Assembly (NCBI RefSeq): GCF_002614725.1
Contig: NZ_MRZN01000002.1
Coordinates: forward strand, 124,001-188,000
Direction: 5' to 3'
DNA from: Staphylococcus edaphicus
GTDB lineage: Bacteria; Bacillota; Bacilli; Staphylococcales; Staphylococcaceae
Length of the DNA: 64,000 bases
A program made the translations under genes and the position numbers. The first letter of the stretch is position 1. Each line of letters opens with the position of its first letter. The notes beneath the pieces were generated by a model that was not told where the DNA came from, ran no database searches, and saw nothing but the letters and a program-made list of their open reading frames with translations. This document shows, piece by piece, positions 1 to 12,957 of this stretch.

Positions 1-684
1 GCACCTGTTTTAACACCATTTTTAGATCCTCGTGGTCAGTTTATCATGGGTGTTGTGGCCGGTAGTTTTGAAGATTTAGAAGTTACCTTTTATGGTGGAC
101 CCTATGCAGAGCGAAAAAGAGCAATTATTGCACCCAACTATCTTCAACCTGATAAGGATTCATTTGAAATTGTATTAATTGAAATCGCATATCCACAAAA
201 ATTTGTAACGCTACAGCACCAACATGTATTAGGGACCATCATGTCATTAGGCATTGAAAGAGACCAATTAGGAGATATTGTTGTAGACAATAAAATTCAA
301 TTTACTTTGACAAAACAAGTAGAATCTTATATTATATTGGAATTAACTAAAATCAAAGGTGCTACAGTTAAACTTAATTCTATTCAGCTAAAAGATATGA
401 TACAATCAAAAGAGCACTGGCTATCATACGAAACGACTGTAAGTGGTTTGAGATTAGATGTCGTATTAAAAGAGATGATTCATAAATCACGATCGATAGC
501 TAAGCAACTTATTGATAAAAAGCGTGTTAAAGTGAATCATACTATCATTGATGCTGCGGATTTCCAGGTGGACAGGGGAGATTTATTGTCTATTCAAGGA
601 TTTGGAAGAGCGATGATTACTGATATAGGCGGTAAGACTAAAAAAGATAAAGTACGTATTGCATATAAAACACTGTTTAAATAA
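1..684 (+). CDS. ylmH: YlmH, S4-domain RNA-binding protein (5' end outside window)
   Basis: The reading frame is open from base 1 (APVLTPFLDPRGQ...), so the gene starts upstream; the first ATG at 46 is internal. 227 residues are visible. The C-terminal third (about base 425 onward) is an S4 RNA-binding domain: SGLRLDVVLKEMIHKSRSIA, then a KKRVKVN turn and GDLLSIQGFGR. The N-terminal part carries the YlmH-specific AERKRAII and LGTIMSLGIERDQLGDI segments. Family knowledge: YlmH sits at the end of the ylm cluster next to divIVA and binds ribosomes and tRNA, with a reported role in rescue of stalled large subunits in Bacillus. The position just before divIVA fits. Product call is firm; the precise role is from relatives. 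Confidence 0.93.
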   Translation, partial: APVLTPFLDPRGQFIMGVVAGSFEDLEVTFYGGPYAERKRAIIAPNYLQPDKDSFEIVLIEIAYPQKFVTLQHQHVLGTIMSLGIERDQLGDIVVDNKIQFTLTKQVESYIILELTKIKGATVKLNSIQLKDMIQSKEHWLSYETTVSGLRLDVVLKEMIHKSRSIAKQLIDKKRVKVNHTIIDAADFQVDRGDLLSIQGFGRAMITDIGGKTKKDKVRIAYKTLFK

Positions 685-715
685 TGTAAAACATTTGATT
701 AAAGATATAAACGCT

Positions 716-743
716 TTGCACAATTAACTAAATGATATATTAT
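716..743 (+). promoter_or_regulatory. Probable divIVA promoter
   Basis: TTGCAC at 716-721 and TATTAT at 738-743 are separated by 16 bp, close to the vegetative sigma consensus. This lies in the ylmH-divIVA gap, so divIVA probably has its own promoter besides any read-through from ylmH. Confidence 0.55.
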
Positions 744-765
744 AAAAGAACATTGTAGGAAAAAT

Positions 766-800
766 ACTATTTCCTTTATTTAATAGAATAGGAAAATAGT
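766..800 (+). repeat. Inverted repeat between divIVA promoter and start
   Basis: ACTATTTCCT (766-775) is complementary to AGGAAAATAGT (790-800) apart from one extra A. It would form a 10-bp hairpin in the divIVA 5' UTR. There is no T-run directly after it, so it is more likely a leader stem than a terminator. Confidence 0.45.
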
Positions 801-823
801 GTATTATAGAAGGAGGATAATGT

Positions 824-1423
824 ATGCCTTTTACACCAAGTGAAATTAAAAACAAAACATTTACTCAAGTGAAAAGTGGGTTTGAACCAAAAGAGGTTGA
901 AGATTATTTAGAACAATTAAGTAATGAAATTGAACGTTTAAAAGAAGATAAAGCTCAGTTAGAGAAAGTGATAGAAGATAAAGAAACGAATATTCAGTCT
1001 TATAAAGACGTACATCAATCTGTTAGTGATGCTTTAATTCAAGCAAAACAGGCAGGTGAAGAAACAAAAGCTGCTGCAACAAAAGAAGCTGAAGCAACAG
1101 TTGCCAAAGCTAAAGCAGAAGCTGATAAAATAGTTAATGATGGTGTTGAAAAAGCACGTCGCTTATCTTTCCAAACAGAAGATATGAAACGCCAATCAAA
1201 GATATTCAGATCACGTTTCCGCATGCTAGTAGAAGCACAATTGGATTTACTTAAAAATGAAGACTGGGATTATTTATTAAATTATGATCTTGATTCTGAA
1301 CAAGTTACACAAGAAAATATTAATCATTTGAATGAAAGTGAACTAACCGAAGAAGAAAAAGCTATGAAAGCCAAAGCAGAAGCAGATAATACTGCTGATT
1401 CAAATGATTCAGACAAAGCATAA
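824..1423 (+). CDS. divIVA: Cell division protein DivIVA
   Basis: 199 residues. The N-terminus MPFTPSEIKNKTFTQVKSGFEP... is the classic DivIVA membrane-binding and polar-targeting segment. It is followed by a long heptad-like coiled coil rich in A, E and K (about residues 30-120), a conserved core around RRLSFQTEDMKRQSKIFRSRF, and an acidic tail. DivIVA recognises negatively curved membrane at poles and septa; in staphylococci it marks the division site and contributes to chromosome segregation. The SD AAGGAGGA at about 811-818 is strong. It follows ylmH, as in other Firmicutes, and has its own likely promoter. Confidence 0.95.
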   Translation: MPFTPSEIKNKTFTQVKSGFEPKEVEDYLEQLSNEIERLKEDKAQLEKVIEDKETNIQSYKDVHQSVSDALIQAKQAGEETKAAATKEAEATVAKAKAEADKIVNDGVEKARRLSFQTEDMKRQSKIFRSRFRMLVEAQLDLLKNEDWDYLLNYDLDSEQVTQENINHLNESELTEEEKAMKAKAEADNTADSNDSDKA

Positions 1424-1429
1424 CGAACG

Positions 1430-1622
1430 ATAACAGACACGTTTGAAACACAAACACATAACAAAGCGAGTTAGGGATAGTGAGAGCCTTACATATGTGT
1501 GTTTCATTTATCACTGTTGTCACAACGAGAATATAATTAATGAGAGAACTCTAAGTTGAGTTAATCAGGGTGGTAACGCGGTTAAAATCGTCCCTGTTAG
1601 TTGAACTTAGGGTTCTTTTTAT
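1430..1622 (+). promoter_or_regulatory. T-box leader of ileS
   Basis: The T-box core AGGGTGGTAACGCG lies at 1567-1580. A long stem (AGAACTCTAAGTT pairing with AACTTAGGGTTCT) closes on TTTTT at about 1616-1620, forming the terminator. Upstream, GCGAGTTAGGGATAGTGAGAGCC is typical of stem I, and an ATC triplet at 1510-1512 is a plausible isoleucine specifier codon, though I did not model the specifier loop. Uncharged tRNA-Ile should stabilise the antiterminator and permit ileS transcription. Confidence 0.92.
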
Positions 1623-1670
1623 TGCATAAAATGAACTAACACAGAAAATTGAAAGAAGGAGTGTTTTGAA

Positions 1671-4421
1671 ATGGATTATAAAGATACGTTATTAATGCCA
1701 AAAACAGATTTCCCAATGCGTGGAGGCTTACCTAACAAAGAACCAAAAATTCAAGAAGAATGGGAAGCAAAAAATATTTATCAAAAAGTATTAGATAAAA
1801 ATGAAGGTAATCCGTCTTTTATACTTCATGACGGACCTCCATATGCGAATGGTAGTTTGCATCTGGGACATGCTTTAAATAAAATTCTTAAAGATATCAT
1901 TACAAGATATAAATCAATGCGTGGATTTTACGCACCATATGTTCCAGGCTGGGATACGCATGGTTTACCAATTGAACAAGCTTTGACTAAAAAAGGTGTT
2001 AAACGTAAAGAATTATCAATTGCTGAATTTAGAAAAAAATGTGAAGCATTTGCGTTACAACAAATCGACAATCAGAAAAAAGACTTTAAACGCTTAGGTG
2101 TCAAAGGTGATTTTAATAATCCATATATTACACTTCAACCTGAATATGAGGCAGCTCAAATCCGTTTATTTGGTGAAATGGCAGATAAAGGTTTAATTTA
2201 TAAAGGGAAAAAACCTGTTTATTGGTCACCATCAAGCGAATCGTCACTAGCAGAAGCCGAAATTGAATATCAAGATAAGCGTTCACCTTCAATTTATGTC
2301 GCGTTTGATGTTAAAGATGGTAAGGGTATTGTTGATGACGATGCAAAATTCATCATATGGACAACAACACCATGGACTTTACCTTCAAATGTAGCAATTA
2401 CAGTACATCCAGATTTAACTTATGGCCAATATAATGTAAACGGAACAAAATATATTATTGGTAAAGATTTAGCGAGTGATGTCGTTGAAGCATTAAATTG
2501 GGACGAAGATACTTTAGAATTAGAAAAGGAATTCAAGGGTAGTGAGTTAGAGTATGTTGAAGCACAGCACCCATTCTTTGATCGTGAATCCTTGGTGATT
2601 AATGGACTTCATGTAACGACTGATGCAGGTACAGGTTGTGTACACACTGCTCCAGGACATGGTGAAGATGACTATATCGTTGGTCAAAAATATAAATTAC
2701 CTGTAATCAGTCCTGTTGATGATAAAGGTGTATTCACTGATGAAGCAGGACAATTTGAAGGTATGTTCTACGATAAGGCCAACAAAGAAATAACAGATTT
2801 ATTAAAAGAAAATGGCTCATTATTGAACTTAGAATTTATTACACACAGTTATCCTCATGATTGGCGTACGAAAAAGCCGGTTATTTTTAGAGCAACACCA
2901 CAATGGTTTGCTTCGATTGATAAGGTACGTGAAGATATCTTAAGCGCAATAGATGATACTAAGTTCAAAGTAGACTGGGGTAAAACACGTATCTATAATA
3001 TGATTCGTGACCGTGGAGAATGGGTAATTTCTCGCCAACGTGTTTGGGGTGTACCATTACCAGTATTTTATGCGGAAAATGGTGACATCATCATGACAAG
3101 TGAAACTGTCAATCATGTAGCTGATTTATTTGAAGCTAACGGTTCTAACATTTGGTTTGAACGTGAAGCAAAAGATTTACTTCCAGATGGTTTTACACAT
3201 CCAGGTAGCCCTAATGGTGAATTTACAAAAGAAACAGATATCATGGATGTATGGTTTGATTCAGGTTCCTCACATCGAGGTGTATTAGAAGCACGTCCCG
3301 AACTATCATATCCTGCAGATTTGTATCTCGAAGGTAGTGACCAATACCGTGGTTGGTTCAACTCTTCAATTACGACTTCAGTAGCTACAAGAGGACTATC
3401 ACCATACAAAATGTTGCTTTCACACGGTTTTGTAATGGATGGCGAAGGCAAGAAAATGAGTAAATCATTAGGTAACGTTATTGTTCCTGATCAAATCGTT
3501 AAACAAAAAGGTGCAGATATTGCACGTTTATGGGTGAGTAGTGTTGATTATTTAGCAGATGTTCGTATTTCTGATGAAATCTTAAAACAATCTTCCGATG
3601 TGTATCGTAAGATTAGAAACACATTAAGATTTATGTTAGGAAATGTTAGTGATTATAATCCAGCAACAGATGCTATTGCAGAAGAAGAGCTATTAGAAGT
3701 AGATAAATATTTATTGAATAGATTACGTGAATTTACTGCCAACACGTTAGATCATTATGATAACTATGATTATTTAGACATTTATCAAGAAGTTCAAAAC
3801 TTCATTAACGTTGAATTAAGTAATTTCTATTTGGATTACGGTAAAGATATTCTGTATATTGAAAAACGCGATTCTCATAAACGTCGCAGTATGCAAACCG
3901 TTTTATACCAAATCGTAGTAGATATGACAAAATTATTAGCACCAATCTTAGTTCATACTTCTGAAGAAGTTTGGTCCCATATCCCACACGTGGCAGAAGA
4001 AAGTGTTCATTTAACAAATATGCCTGAACGTGTTGAAATTGATCAGGCATTTGTTGATAGATGGAATACATTTATGAAGTTACGTGATGATGTTAACCGT
4101 GCGTTAGAAGTGGCACGTAGCGAAAAAGTAATTGGTAAATCACTTGAAGCTAAAGTTGTGATTGGTAACAACGAAAACTTTGATACAGCCGCATTTTTAC
4201 AACAATTTGCTGACTTACACCAATTATTTATCACATCTCAAGCAGAAGTTGTTGATAAAGTTGATGGTGGTGTTGCTTATCAATATGGTGATATCCGTAT
4301 CGAACACGCTCATGGAGAAAAATGTGAACGTTGTTGGAATTATAGTGAAGAATTAGGTTCTGTGGGTGAATTAGAAAACTTATGCCCTCGTTGTCAAGAA
4401 GTTGTAAAAACGCTTGTCTAA
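1671..4421 (+). CDS. ileS: Isoleucyl-tRNA synthetase
   Basis: 916 residues, the usual bacterial length. The class I signature HLGH is near residues 64-67 ([16 protein letters not shown]) and KMSKS near 594-598 ([12 protein letters not shown]). The editing domain has [11 protein letters not shown] near residue 229 and the conserved [11 protein letters not shown]-terminal zinc finger ([11 protein letters not shown]...CPRCQ) lies near 884-907. The enzyme charges tRNA-Ile in the cytosol and hydrolyses Val-tRNA-Ile. RBS GAAGGAG precedes the ATG. Having the zinc finger and this length marks the ordinary chromosomal form rather than the divergent mupirocin-resistant MupA type. Confidence 0.98.
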   Translation: MDYKDTLLMPKTDFPMRGGLPNKEPKIQEEWEAKNIYQKVLDKNEGNPSFILHDGPPYANGSLHLGHALNKILKDIITRYKSMRGFYAPYVPGWDTHGLPIEQALTKKGVKRKELSIAEFRKKCEAFALQQIDNQKKDFKRLGVKGDFNNPYITLQPEYEAAQIRLFGEMADKGLIYKGKKPVYWSPSSESSLAEAEIEYQDKRSPSIYVAFDVKDGKGIVDDDAKFIIWTTTPWTLPSNVAITVHPDLTYGQYNVNGTKYIIGKDLASDVVEALNWDEDTLELEKEFKGSELEYVEAQHPFFDRESLVINGLHVTTDAGTGCVHTAPGHGEDDYIVGQKYKLPVISPVDDKGVFTDEAGQFEGMFYDKANKEITDLLKENGSLLNLEFITHSYPHDWRTKKPVIFRATPQWFASIDKVREDILSAIDDTKFKVDWGKTRIYNMIRDRGEWVISRQRVWGVPLPVFYAENGDIIMTSETVNHVADLFEANGSNIWFEREAKDLLPDGFTHPGSPNGEFTKETDIMDVWFDSGSSHRGVLEARPELSYPADLYLEGSDQYRGWFNSSITTSVATRGLSPYKMLLSHGFVMDGEGKKMSKSLGNVIVPDQIVKQKGADIARLWVSSVDYLADVRISDEILKQSSDVYRKIRNTLRFMLGNVSDYNPATDAIAEEELLEVDKYLLNRLREFTANTLDHYDNYDYLDIYQEVQNFINVELSNFYLDYGKDILYIEKRDSHKRRSMQTVLYQIVVDMTKLLAPILVHTSEEVWSHIPHVAEESVHLTNMPERVEIDQAFVDRWNTFMKLRDDVNRALEVARSEKVIGKSLEAKVVIGNNENFDTAAFLQQFADLHQLFITSQAEVVDKVDGGVAYQYGDIRIEHAHGEKCERCWNYSEELGSVGELENLCPRCQEVVKTLV

Positions 4422-4460
4422 GTACGCATGTAAATGAATAAAAGATGATTGAAAGATAAC

Positions 4461-4506
4461 AAAGGTTACTTATATTTGCATTTAGCAAATTGAGTAACCT
4501 TTTCTT
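4461..4506 (+). terminator. Terminator after ileS
   Basis: AAAGGTTACT (4461-4470) pairs with AGTAACCTTT (about 4493-4503), with a small internal TTGC/GCAA stem, followed by a T-rich tract. Confidence 0.8.
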
Positions 4507-4681
4507 ATTACAACTATTGTTGTTATAATTTAGTAATTGTATATTATAGAAAATTGAAATGCTGAATTATCAACAATTAATGCATTGCTAATGTGTATGT
4601 AAATCAACATTTTTAATAGATATAAATAAATGTAAAGTGTCATTTTAATTGAAATAAATAGACATTGGAAAGGTATGTATC

Positions 4682-5476
4682 ATGTTTCATAATCAAAGCG
4701 CTCATTTCGTAAATGGCATCACATTAAATGTAAGAGATAAAGAAACGATGAAACATTTTTATCATGATATATTAGGTTTAGCAGTGGTGAATGAGTCTTT
4801 GTCCATCATTCATTATGAAATAGGGGAAATGAATCACTTTATAACTTTAAACCAAATCAATTTAGGAAGAGAACCCTTAACTTCAGAAGCAGGATTATTT
4901 CACTTAGCTATAAAATTGCCTTCTAAAACAGATTTAGCTGATTTACTTGTACAATTGAGTGAGTTTACTATACCTGTTAATGGTGGAGAGCATGATGTTA
5001 CTACTTCACTCTTTGTGGAAGATCCAGAAGGAAATGGACTCGAATTCTATGTAGATAATCCAATTGAAGATTGGTCTTTTGAAGATGGGAAGGTGGTATT
5101 AGAAACCCACCCCATTAATGTTCCACACTTATTAACCTATGTTTCTAATGAAAAATGGCAAGGAATGCCAGAAGAAAGTATGATTGGTTATATTAATTTA
5201 AAAACAATTGAGTTAAATCGTATTAAACAATATTACAAGAATTTTTTTGGGTTAGAAACATCATCTTTAGAAACGAATCATGCGATATATTTATCATCAA
5301 ATGGCTATCATCAACATATTGTCGTTAATAATTGGTACTCGAGTATTAAACGCATTGAAAATGAACGGACATATGGTTTAGCATGTGTAGATTATCATTA
5401 TCCAGAAACAACCCATAAACGGTTAACTGGACCAGACGGGATTCAATTTAGATTTAATTTTTATAAAGTTTTTTAA
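4682..5476 (+). CDS. Two-domain VOC (glyoxalase/extradiol dioxygenase fold) protein, CatE-like
   Basis: 264 residues with two VOC modules: residues about 8-125 (FVNGITLNVRDKETMKHFYH ... GLFHLAIKLP ... DPEGNGLEFYVD) and about 160-262. The His of FHLAIKL and the Glu of LEFYVD in module 1 fit the metal-ligand positions of the fold. The overall plan matches the CatE-type proteins of Bacillus and staphylococci, often labelled catechol-2,3-dioxygenase, though the true substrate is rarely known. Module 2 is more degenerate. The SD GGAAAGG ends 8 bases before the ATG. It stands alone between the ileS terminator and lspA. Substrate cannot be assigned from sequence; a role in detoxification or thiol modification would be a guess. 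Confidence 0.8.
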   Translation: MFHNQSAHFVNGITLNVRDKETMKHFYHDILGLAVVNESLSIIHYEIGEMNHFITLNQINLGREPLTSEAGLFHLAIKLPSKTDLADLLVQLSEFTIPVNGGEHDVTTSLFVEDPEGNGLEFYVDNPIEDWSFEDGKVVLETHPINVPHLLTYVSNEKWQGMPEESMIGYINLKTIELNRIKQYYKNFFGLETSSLETNHAIYLSSNGYHQHIVVNNWYSSIKRIENERTYGLACVDYHYPETTHKRLTGPDGIQFRFNFYKVF

Positions 5477-5619
5477 TCTAGCCATATTCATTCTGATATA
5501 AAGTAAAATAGCATATTTTGAGACTTTCAAGTTAACTAAAACTTATAGGATGTTATATAAGAAAAACGATTTTTTCACATATAATTAAACTGTAACTTTT
5601 TTTATAAGTTTGAGTAGGA

Positions 5620-5625
5620 TATAAT
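5620..5625 (+). promoter_or_regulatory. Probable -10 of lspA promoter
   Basis: A perfect TATAAT lies 46 bases before the lspA start codon; the -35 region at the right distance is only a T-tract, so the element is weakly supported upstream. Confidence 0.4.
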
Positions 5626-5671
5626 GTAAGTTGTTGTAAAAGCGACCGAACGTAGAATAGGAGGTACAGAC

Positions 5672-6148
5672 ATGAAACGTCAGTACTATATTGGTATTTC
5701 TTTATTCATTACAATCATTATATTAATACTAGATCAGATCACAAAATTTATTGTTGCTAGTTCAATGAAAGTTGGAGATTCATACGAAGTTATTCCCAAC
5801 TTTTTAAATATAACTTCGCATCGCAATGATGGTGCAGCTTGGGGCATTTTAAGTGGGAAAATGAGTTTTTTCTTCATCATTACAGTTATTATACTTGTCA
5901 TATTAATTGTCTTCTTTATCAAAGAAGCAAAAAACAATTTATTAATGCAAATAGCAATTAGCTTATTATTTGCCGGCGCATTAGGTAACTTTATTGATCG
6001 TGTGTTGCACGGAGAAGTAGTAGACTTTGTAGATACATATATCTTTGGATATAATTTTCCGATATTTAATGTAGCTGACTCCAGTTTAACGATAGGCGTT
6101 TTATTGATTATTATAGCTTTGCTAACAGATATGAAGAAAGAAGAATAG
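5672..6148 (+). CDS. lspA: Lipoprotein signal peptidase II
   Basis: 158 residues with four hydrophobic segments. The aspartyl protease dyad is visible: Asp118 in GEVVDF and Asp136 in FNVADSS. Other family blocks are DQITKFIV near the N-terminus, HRNDGAAWG and GNFIDR (Asp109). The enzyme sits in the cytoplasmic membrane and cleaves prolipoprotein signal peptides after Lgt has lipidated the cysteine. AGGAGGT precedes the ATG. It is followed after 12 bases by rluD, with which it is probably co-transcribed. Confidence 0.97.
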   Translation: MKRQYYIGISLFITIIILILDQITKFIVASSMKVGDSYEVIPNFLNITSHRNDGAAWGILSGKMSFFFIITVIILVILIVFFIKEAKNNLLMQIAISLLFAGALGNFIDRVLHGEVVDFVDTYIFGYNFPIFNVADSSLTIGVLLIIIALLTDMKKEE

Positions 6149-6160
6149 GAGAGATATTGG

Positions 6161-7078
6161 ATGGATATACATGAGTTTAAGATTGAAGATCCACAAGACA
6201 CAGGTCAACGTATAGATAAATTATTACCTGAATATAATTCAGATTGGTCACGTACTCAAATTCAAGATTGGATTAAAGCATCCCTTGTAAAAGTAAATGA
6301 TAAAGATATTAAATCTAATTATAAAACAAAACTGAATGACCACATTGTCGTAACTGAAAAGGAAATAGTTGAGGCAGATATTCAACCAGAGAATTTAAAT
6401 TTAGATATTTATTATGAAGATGAAGATGTAGCAGTTGTTTATAAACCTAAAGGTATGGTTGTACATCCGTCAGCAGGGCATTATACAGGTACACTAGTGA
6501 ATGGATTAATGTATCAAATGAAAGATTTATCAGGGATTAATGGTGAAATACGACCAGGTATCGTTCACCGTATAGATAAAGATACATCAGGTTTACTAAT
6601 GGTTGCTAAAAATGACATAGCACATCGTAGCTTAGTAGATCAATTAGTTAATAAAACAGTAACACGTAAATATATTGCATTAGTACATGGTAATATCCCT
6701 CATGATTATGGCACTGTTGATGCACCCATTGGTAGAAATAAAAATGACCGCCAGTCTATGGATGTTGTTGATGATGGTAAAGATGCAGTGACACACTTTA
6801 ATGTTTTAGAGCATTTTAATAAGTATACGTTAATAGAATGCCAATTAGAAACTGGGCGTACACACCAAATTCGTGTACATATGAAGTATATTGGCTATCC
6901 TTTAGTTGGTGATCCCAAATATGGTCCGAAAAAAACTTTAGATATAGGCGGACAAGCATTACATGCAGGTGTCATTGGCTTCGAACATCCAGTGACGCAT
7001 GCGTATATTGAAAAAACAACAACATTACCTGAAGATTTTGAACAACTTCTATCGGAATTACGTAGAAGTGAAAAATAA
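6161..7078 (+). CDS. rluD: 23S rRNA pseudouridine synthase, RluD family
   Basis: 305 residues. An N-terminal S4-like RNA-binding domain (about residues 14-75: GQRIDKLLPEY...SRTQIQDWIK...VKVN) precedes the catalytic domain. The motif GIVHRIDKDTSGLLMVAKN holds the catalytic Asp139, followed by RKYIALVHG and ETGRTHQIRVHM. It isomerises uridines of 23S rRNA helix 69 or a close site; the B. subtilis equivalent is YlyB. Gene order lspA-rluD-pyrR is standard in Firmicutes. Exact target sites are inferred from the family. Confidence 0.92.
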   Translation: MDIHEFKIEDPQDTGQRIDKLLPEYNSDWSRTQIQDWIKASLVKVNDKDIKSNYKTKLNDHIVVTEKEIVEADIQPENLNLDIYYEDEDVAVVYKPKGMVVHPSAGHYTGTLVNGLMYQMKDLSGINGEIRPGIVHRIDKDTSGLLMVAKNDIAHRSLVDQLVNKTVTRKYIALVHGNIPHDYGTVDAPIGRNKNDRQSMDVVDDGKDAVTHFNVLEHFNKYTLIECQLETGRTHQIRVHMKYIGYPLVGDPKYGPKKTLDIGGQALHAGVIGFEHPVTHAYIEKTTTLPEDFEQLLSELRRSEK

Positions 7079-7535
7079 AAAAACAGACAGTATGCTAGAA
7101 GCCAATATAAAGTCAATTAAATTATATCTGATAATGGTCATAGGTTTGTGAAATCGAATGACATACTTTAGTTATATCCTATAACCACTTTTATTTTTAG
7201 GAGAACTTGCAAGCGACTGAGTTTCATGGTAATATGGTGACAGTTTAATAAAGAGCGAACGTCTTTAATTGTGAGTCCAGAGAGACTTCGAAGACATGTT
7301 TTTATTAAAGGTAGACAAACAAAATTTTTCGTTTTGGCGGAAATACTGTTGTAGTTTAAGTTTTTATAATACAACAGGAACACGGTAGTTTTAGGACGCT
7401 GTAAAGAGAAATCAGCTTGTATTAAAGAAGCATATGTCTCTCAAATGTTTGTCATACACTTTAACAAACCTCATGTCTTGATAAAGGCATGAGGTTTTCT
7501 TTATATCATCATCATTTTAAAGGTAGGTGCCTAAG
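7079..7535 (+). promoter_or_regulatory. pyr operon leader with PyrR-binding loop and terminator
   Basis: This 457-base gene-free stretch holds the attenuator region of pyrR. AGTCCAGAGAGACT at 7274-7287 matches the conserved PyrR-binding loop. It lies inside a stem closed by GTCTT (7261-7265) and AAGAC (7291-7295). A terminator follows at 7467-7502 (AACCTCATG/CATGAGGTT then T-rich). Known mechanism: UMP-bound PyrR stabilises the binding hairpin, which blocks the antiterminator and lets the terminator form. About 170 bases separate the two elements here, more than usual, so further pairing must link them. I did not identify the promoter. Confidence 0.8.
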
Positions 7536-8063
7536 ATGTCAGAACGCGTTATTATGGATGAATCGGCGATACAACGAACAGTCACACGTATTGCGCATGA
7601 AATATTAGAATATAATAAAGGAACTGATAATTTAATCTTATTAGGTATTAAAACACGTGGTGCATTCTTAGCAAAAAGAATTCAACAAAAAATCGAACAA
7701 ATTGATGAAATTGCAGTGCCTACTGGTACGATTGATATTACGCAATTTAGAGATGATTTAGAACAAACAATTAATCAAGTAGATGAAAGATCTTATGAAA
7801 TAGATGTAAATATTACAAATCAAGTAGTAATTATTATTGATGATGTCTTATACACTGGCCGAACAGTGAGAGCTTCACTTGATGCAGTGTTACAGTATGC
7901 AAGGCCCAAGAAGATTGGGTTAGCTACACTTGTAGATAGAGGACATAGAGAATTACCAATAAGAGCTGATTTTGTTGGAAAAAATATTCCGACTTCTAGG
8001 GAAGAAGATGTTTCGGTATACCTTCAAGAAATAGATGATAGAAATGCAGTAGTAATTGAATAA
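7536..8063 (+). CDS. pyrR: PyrR, pyrimidine attenuation regulator / uracil phosphoribosyltransferase
   Basis: 175 residues from the ATG at 7536, chosen because [10 protein letters not shown] matches the family N-terminus and AAAGGTAGG lies just upstream; a GTG at 7527 is in frame but less likely. The PRPP-binding motif [21 protein letters not shown] is intact, as are [10 protein letters not shown] and [19 protein letters not shown]. The protein binds the conserved loop in pyr leader RNAs when UMP is high and causes termination. It is the first gene of the pyrimidine operon and controls its own leader at 7079-7535 and probably that of uraA. Confidence 0.97.
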   Translation: MSERVIMDESAIQRTVTRIAHEILEYNKGTDNLILLGIKTRGAFLAKRIQQKIEQIDEIAVPTGTIDITQFRDDLEQTINQVDERSYEIDVNITNQVVIIIDDVLYTGRTVRASLDAVLQYARPKKIGLATLVDRGHRELPIRADFVGKNIPTSREEDVSVYLQEIDDRNAVVIE

Positions 8064-8073
8064 CACCTTTTAA

Positions 8074-8325
8074 TTCGGTACGAGAGACTGAAAAAGGAAA
8101 GAGGTATCAACTGATGTAATCATAATAAGAAATGATTAAACATACAACAGACGTTGATAGAATTAAGTCAAACACTTAATGAAACTACCTCTTTAATTAT
8201 CGCATTTTATTTATGTAGCGCATCAAACGTTATAAAAGATGAATAACGATTGTATACGCAATAAGTAAAATAGATAATACACTTTTTAGTCTCTTTACAT
8301 GAATTTTATGTAAAGAGATTTTTTT
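8074..8325 (+). promoter_or_regulatory. Structured uraA leader with terminator
   Basis: A terminator (CTCTTTACAT 8291-8300 pairing with ATGTAAAGAG 8308-8317, then TTTTTTT) ends just before uraA. Near the 5' end, a hairpin built on TTCGGT and ACTGAA exposes ACGAGAG. It shares GAGAGACT with the pyrR-leader loop and is a plausible second, weaker PyrR site. Between them AAAGAGGTA (8098-8106) pairs perfectly with TACCTCTTT (8186-8194), enclosing further stems (TATCAAC/GTTGATA, AATCAT/ATGATT, ATTAAG/CTTAAT). The AAAGAG segment could instead pair with the terminator's CTCTTT, which suggests a switch; this is inference. Confidence 0.65.
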
Positions 8326-8343
8326 ATGAGAGGAAGCATAAAT

Positions 8344-11856
<3,513 letters not shown>

Positions 11857-11857
<1 letters not shown>

Positions 11858-12957
11858 TGTTGAAAAAACGTTATCTTGTATTAGAAGATGGTTCGTATTA
11901 TGAAGGTTATCCTATTGGGTCAGATAATTTAACAATCGGTGAAATTGTATTTAATACAGCAATGACTGGTTACCAAGAAACAATCTCAGATCCATCTTAT
12001 ACGGGTCAAATTATTACATTTACTTATCCTTTAATTGGTAATTATGGTATAAACAGAGATGATTTCGAAGCACTTGTTCCAACGTTGAATGGTGTTGTTG
12101 TGAAAGAAGCTAGTCATCAACCAAGTAATTTTAGAAAGCAAAAAACATTTCATGAAGTATTAGTAGAATATGATATACCAGGTATTTCAGGTGTAGATAC
12201 ACGCAGTATCACGCGTAAAATTAGGAATCATGGGGTGTTGAAAGCTGCTTTTACAGATGAGAAAAGCAATATTGATACGGTGATTGCCAACTTGAAAGCA
12301 GTTGACTTACCACGTAACGAAGTTACAACTGTATCAACAAAAACACCTTATGTGTCTACGGGTTATGGACTTAGCGTGGTATTAGTAGATTTTGGGAAAA
12401 AGCAAAATATAGTTAGAGAATTAAATGCGCGTGGTTGTAATGTGACAGTAGTACCTTACGATACTTCAGCAGAAGCGATTATTAGGATGTCACCAGATGG
12501 TGTCATGTTATCAAATGGTCCAGGTGACCCAGATGAAGTACAGGTTGCTGTTGAAATGATCAAAGGTATTTTAGGTCATATTCCATTCTTTGGCATATGT
12601 TTAGGTCATCAACTATTTGCTTTATCACAGGGTGCGAGTTCATTTAAAATGAAGTTTGGTCATAGAGGTGCCAATCACCCAGTTAAAGACTTAAATACTG
12701 GGAAGATAGCACTAACCAGCCAAAATCATGGTTATGCTATCGATAAAGACTCATTAAAAAATACTGACTTAGAAATTACTCATATTGCAATCAATGATGA
12801 CACGGTAGAAGGATTAAGACATAAGACGCTACCAGCATTTTCAGTACAATATCACCCAGAAGCATGTCCAGGACCATCAGATTCCAATTACTTATTCGAT
12901 GAGTTTATAGATATGATTAATGATTATAAAACAAAGGAGCTTACAAATAATGCCTAA
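11857..12957 (+). CDS. carA: Carbamoyl-phosphate synthase small (glutaminase) subunit
   Basis: 366 residues. The N-terminal CPSase domain ([15 protein letters not shown] ... [17 protein letters not shown]) leads to a class I glutamine amidotransferase domain with its nucleophile in [11 protein letters not shown] and the His-Glu pair in [10 protein letters not shown]. It supplies ammonia to CarB. Having the amidotransferase within the pyr operon suggests regulation by pyrimidines rather than arginine. GAGGAAAAATAATG provides the SD at the pyrC end. Confidence 0.97.

Noticed and set aside
1671-4421. Mupirocin-resistance type IleS (MupA-like)
   Set aside because: Length, zinc finger, T-box leader and position next to divIVA all fit the housekeeping enzyme.
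5734-6201. 155-aa ORF antisense to lspA
   Set aside because: Overlaps a certain gene fully, has no SD and shows mirror-image codon composition of a membrane protein gene.
7168-7383. 71-aa minus-strand ORF in the pyrR leader
   Set aside because: Overlies the PyrR-binding loop; no SD; better explained as leader RNA.
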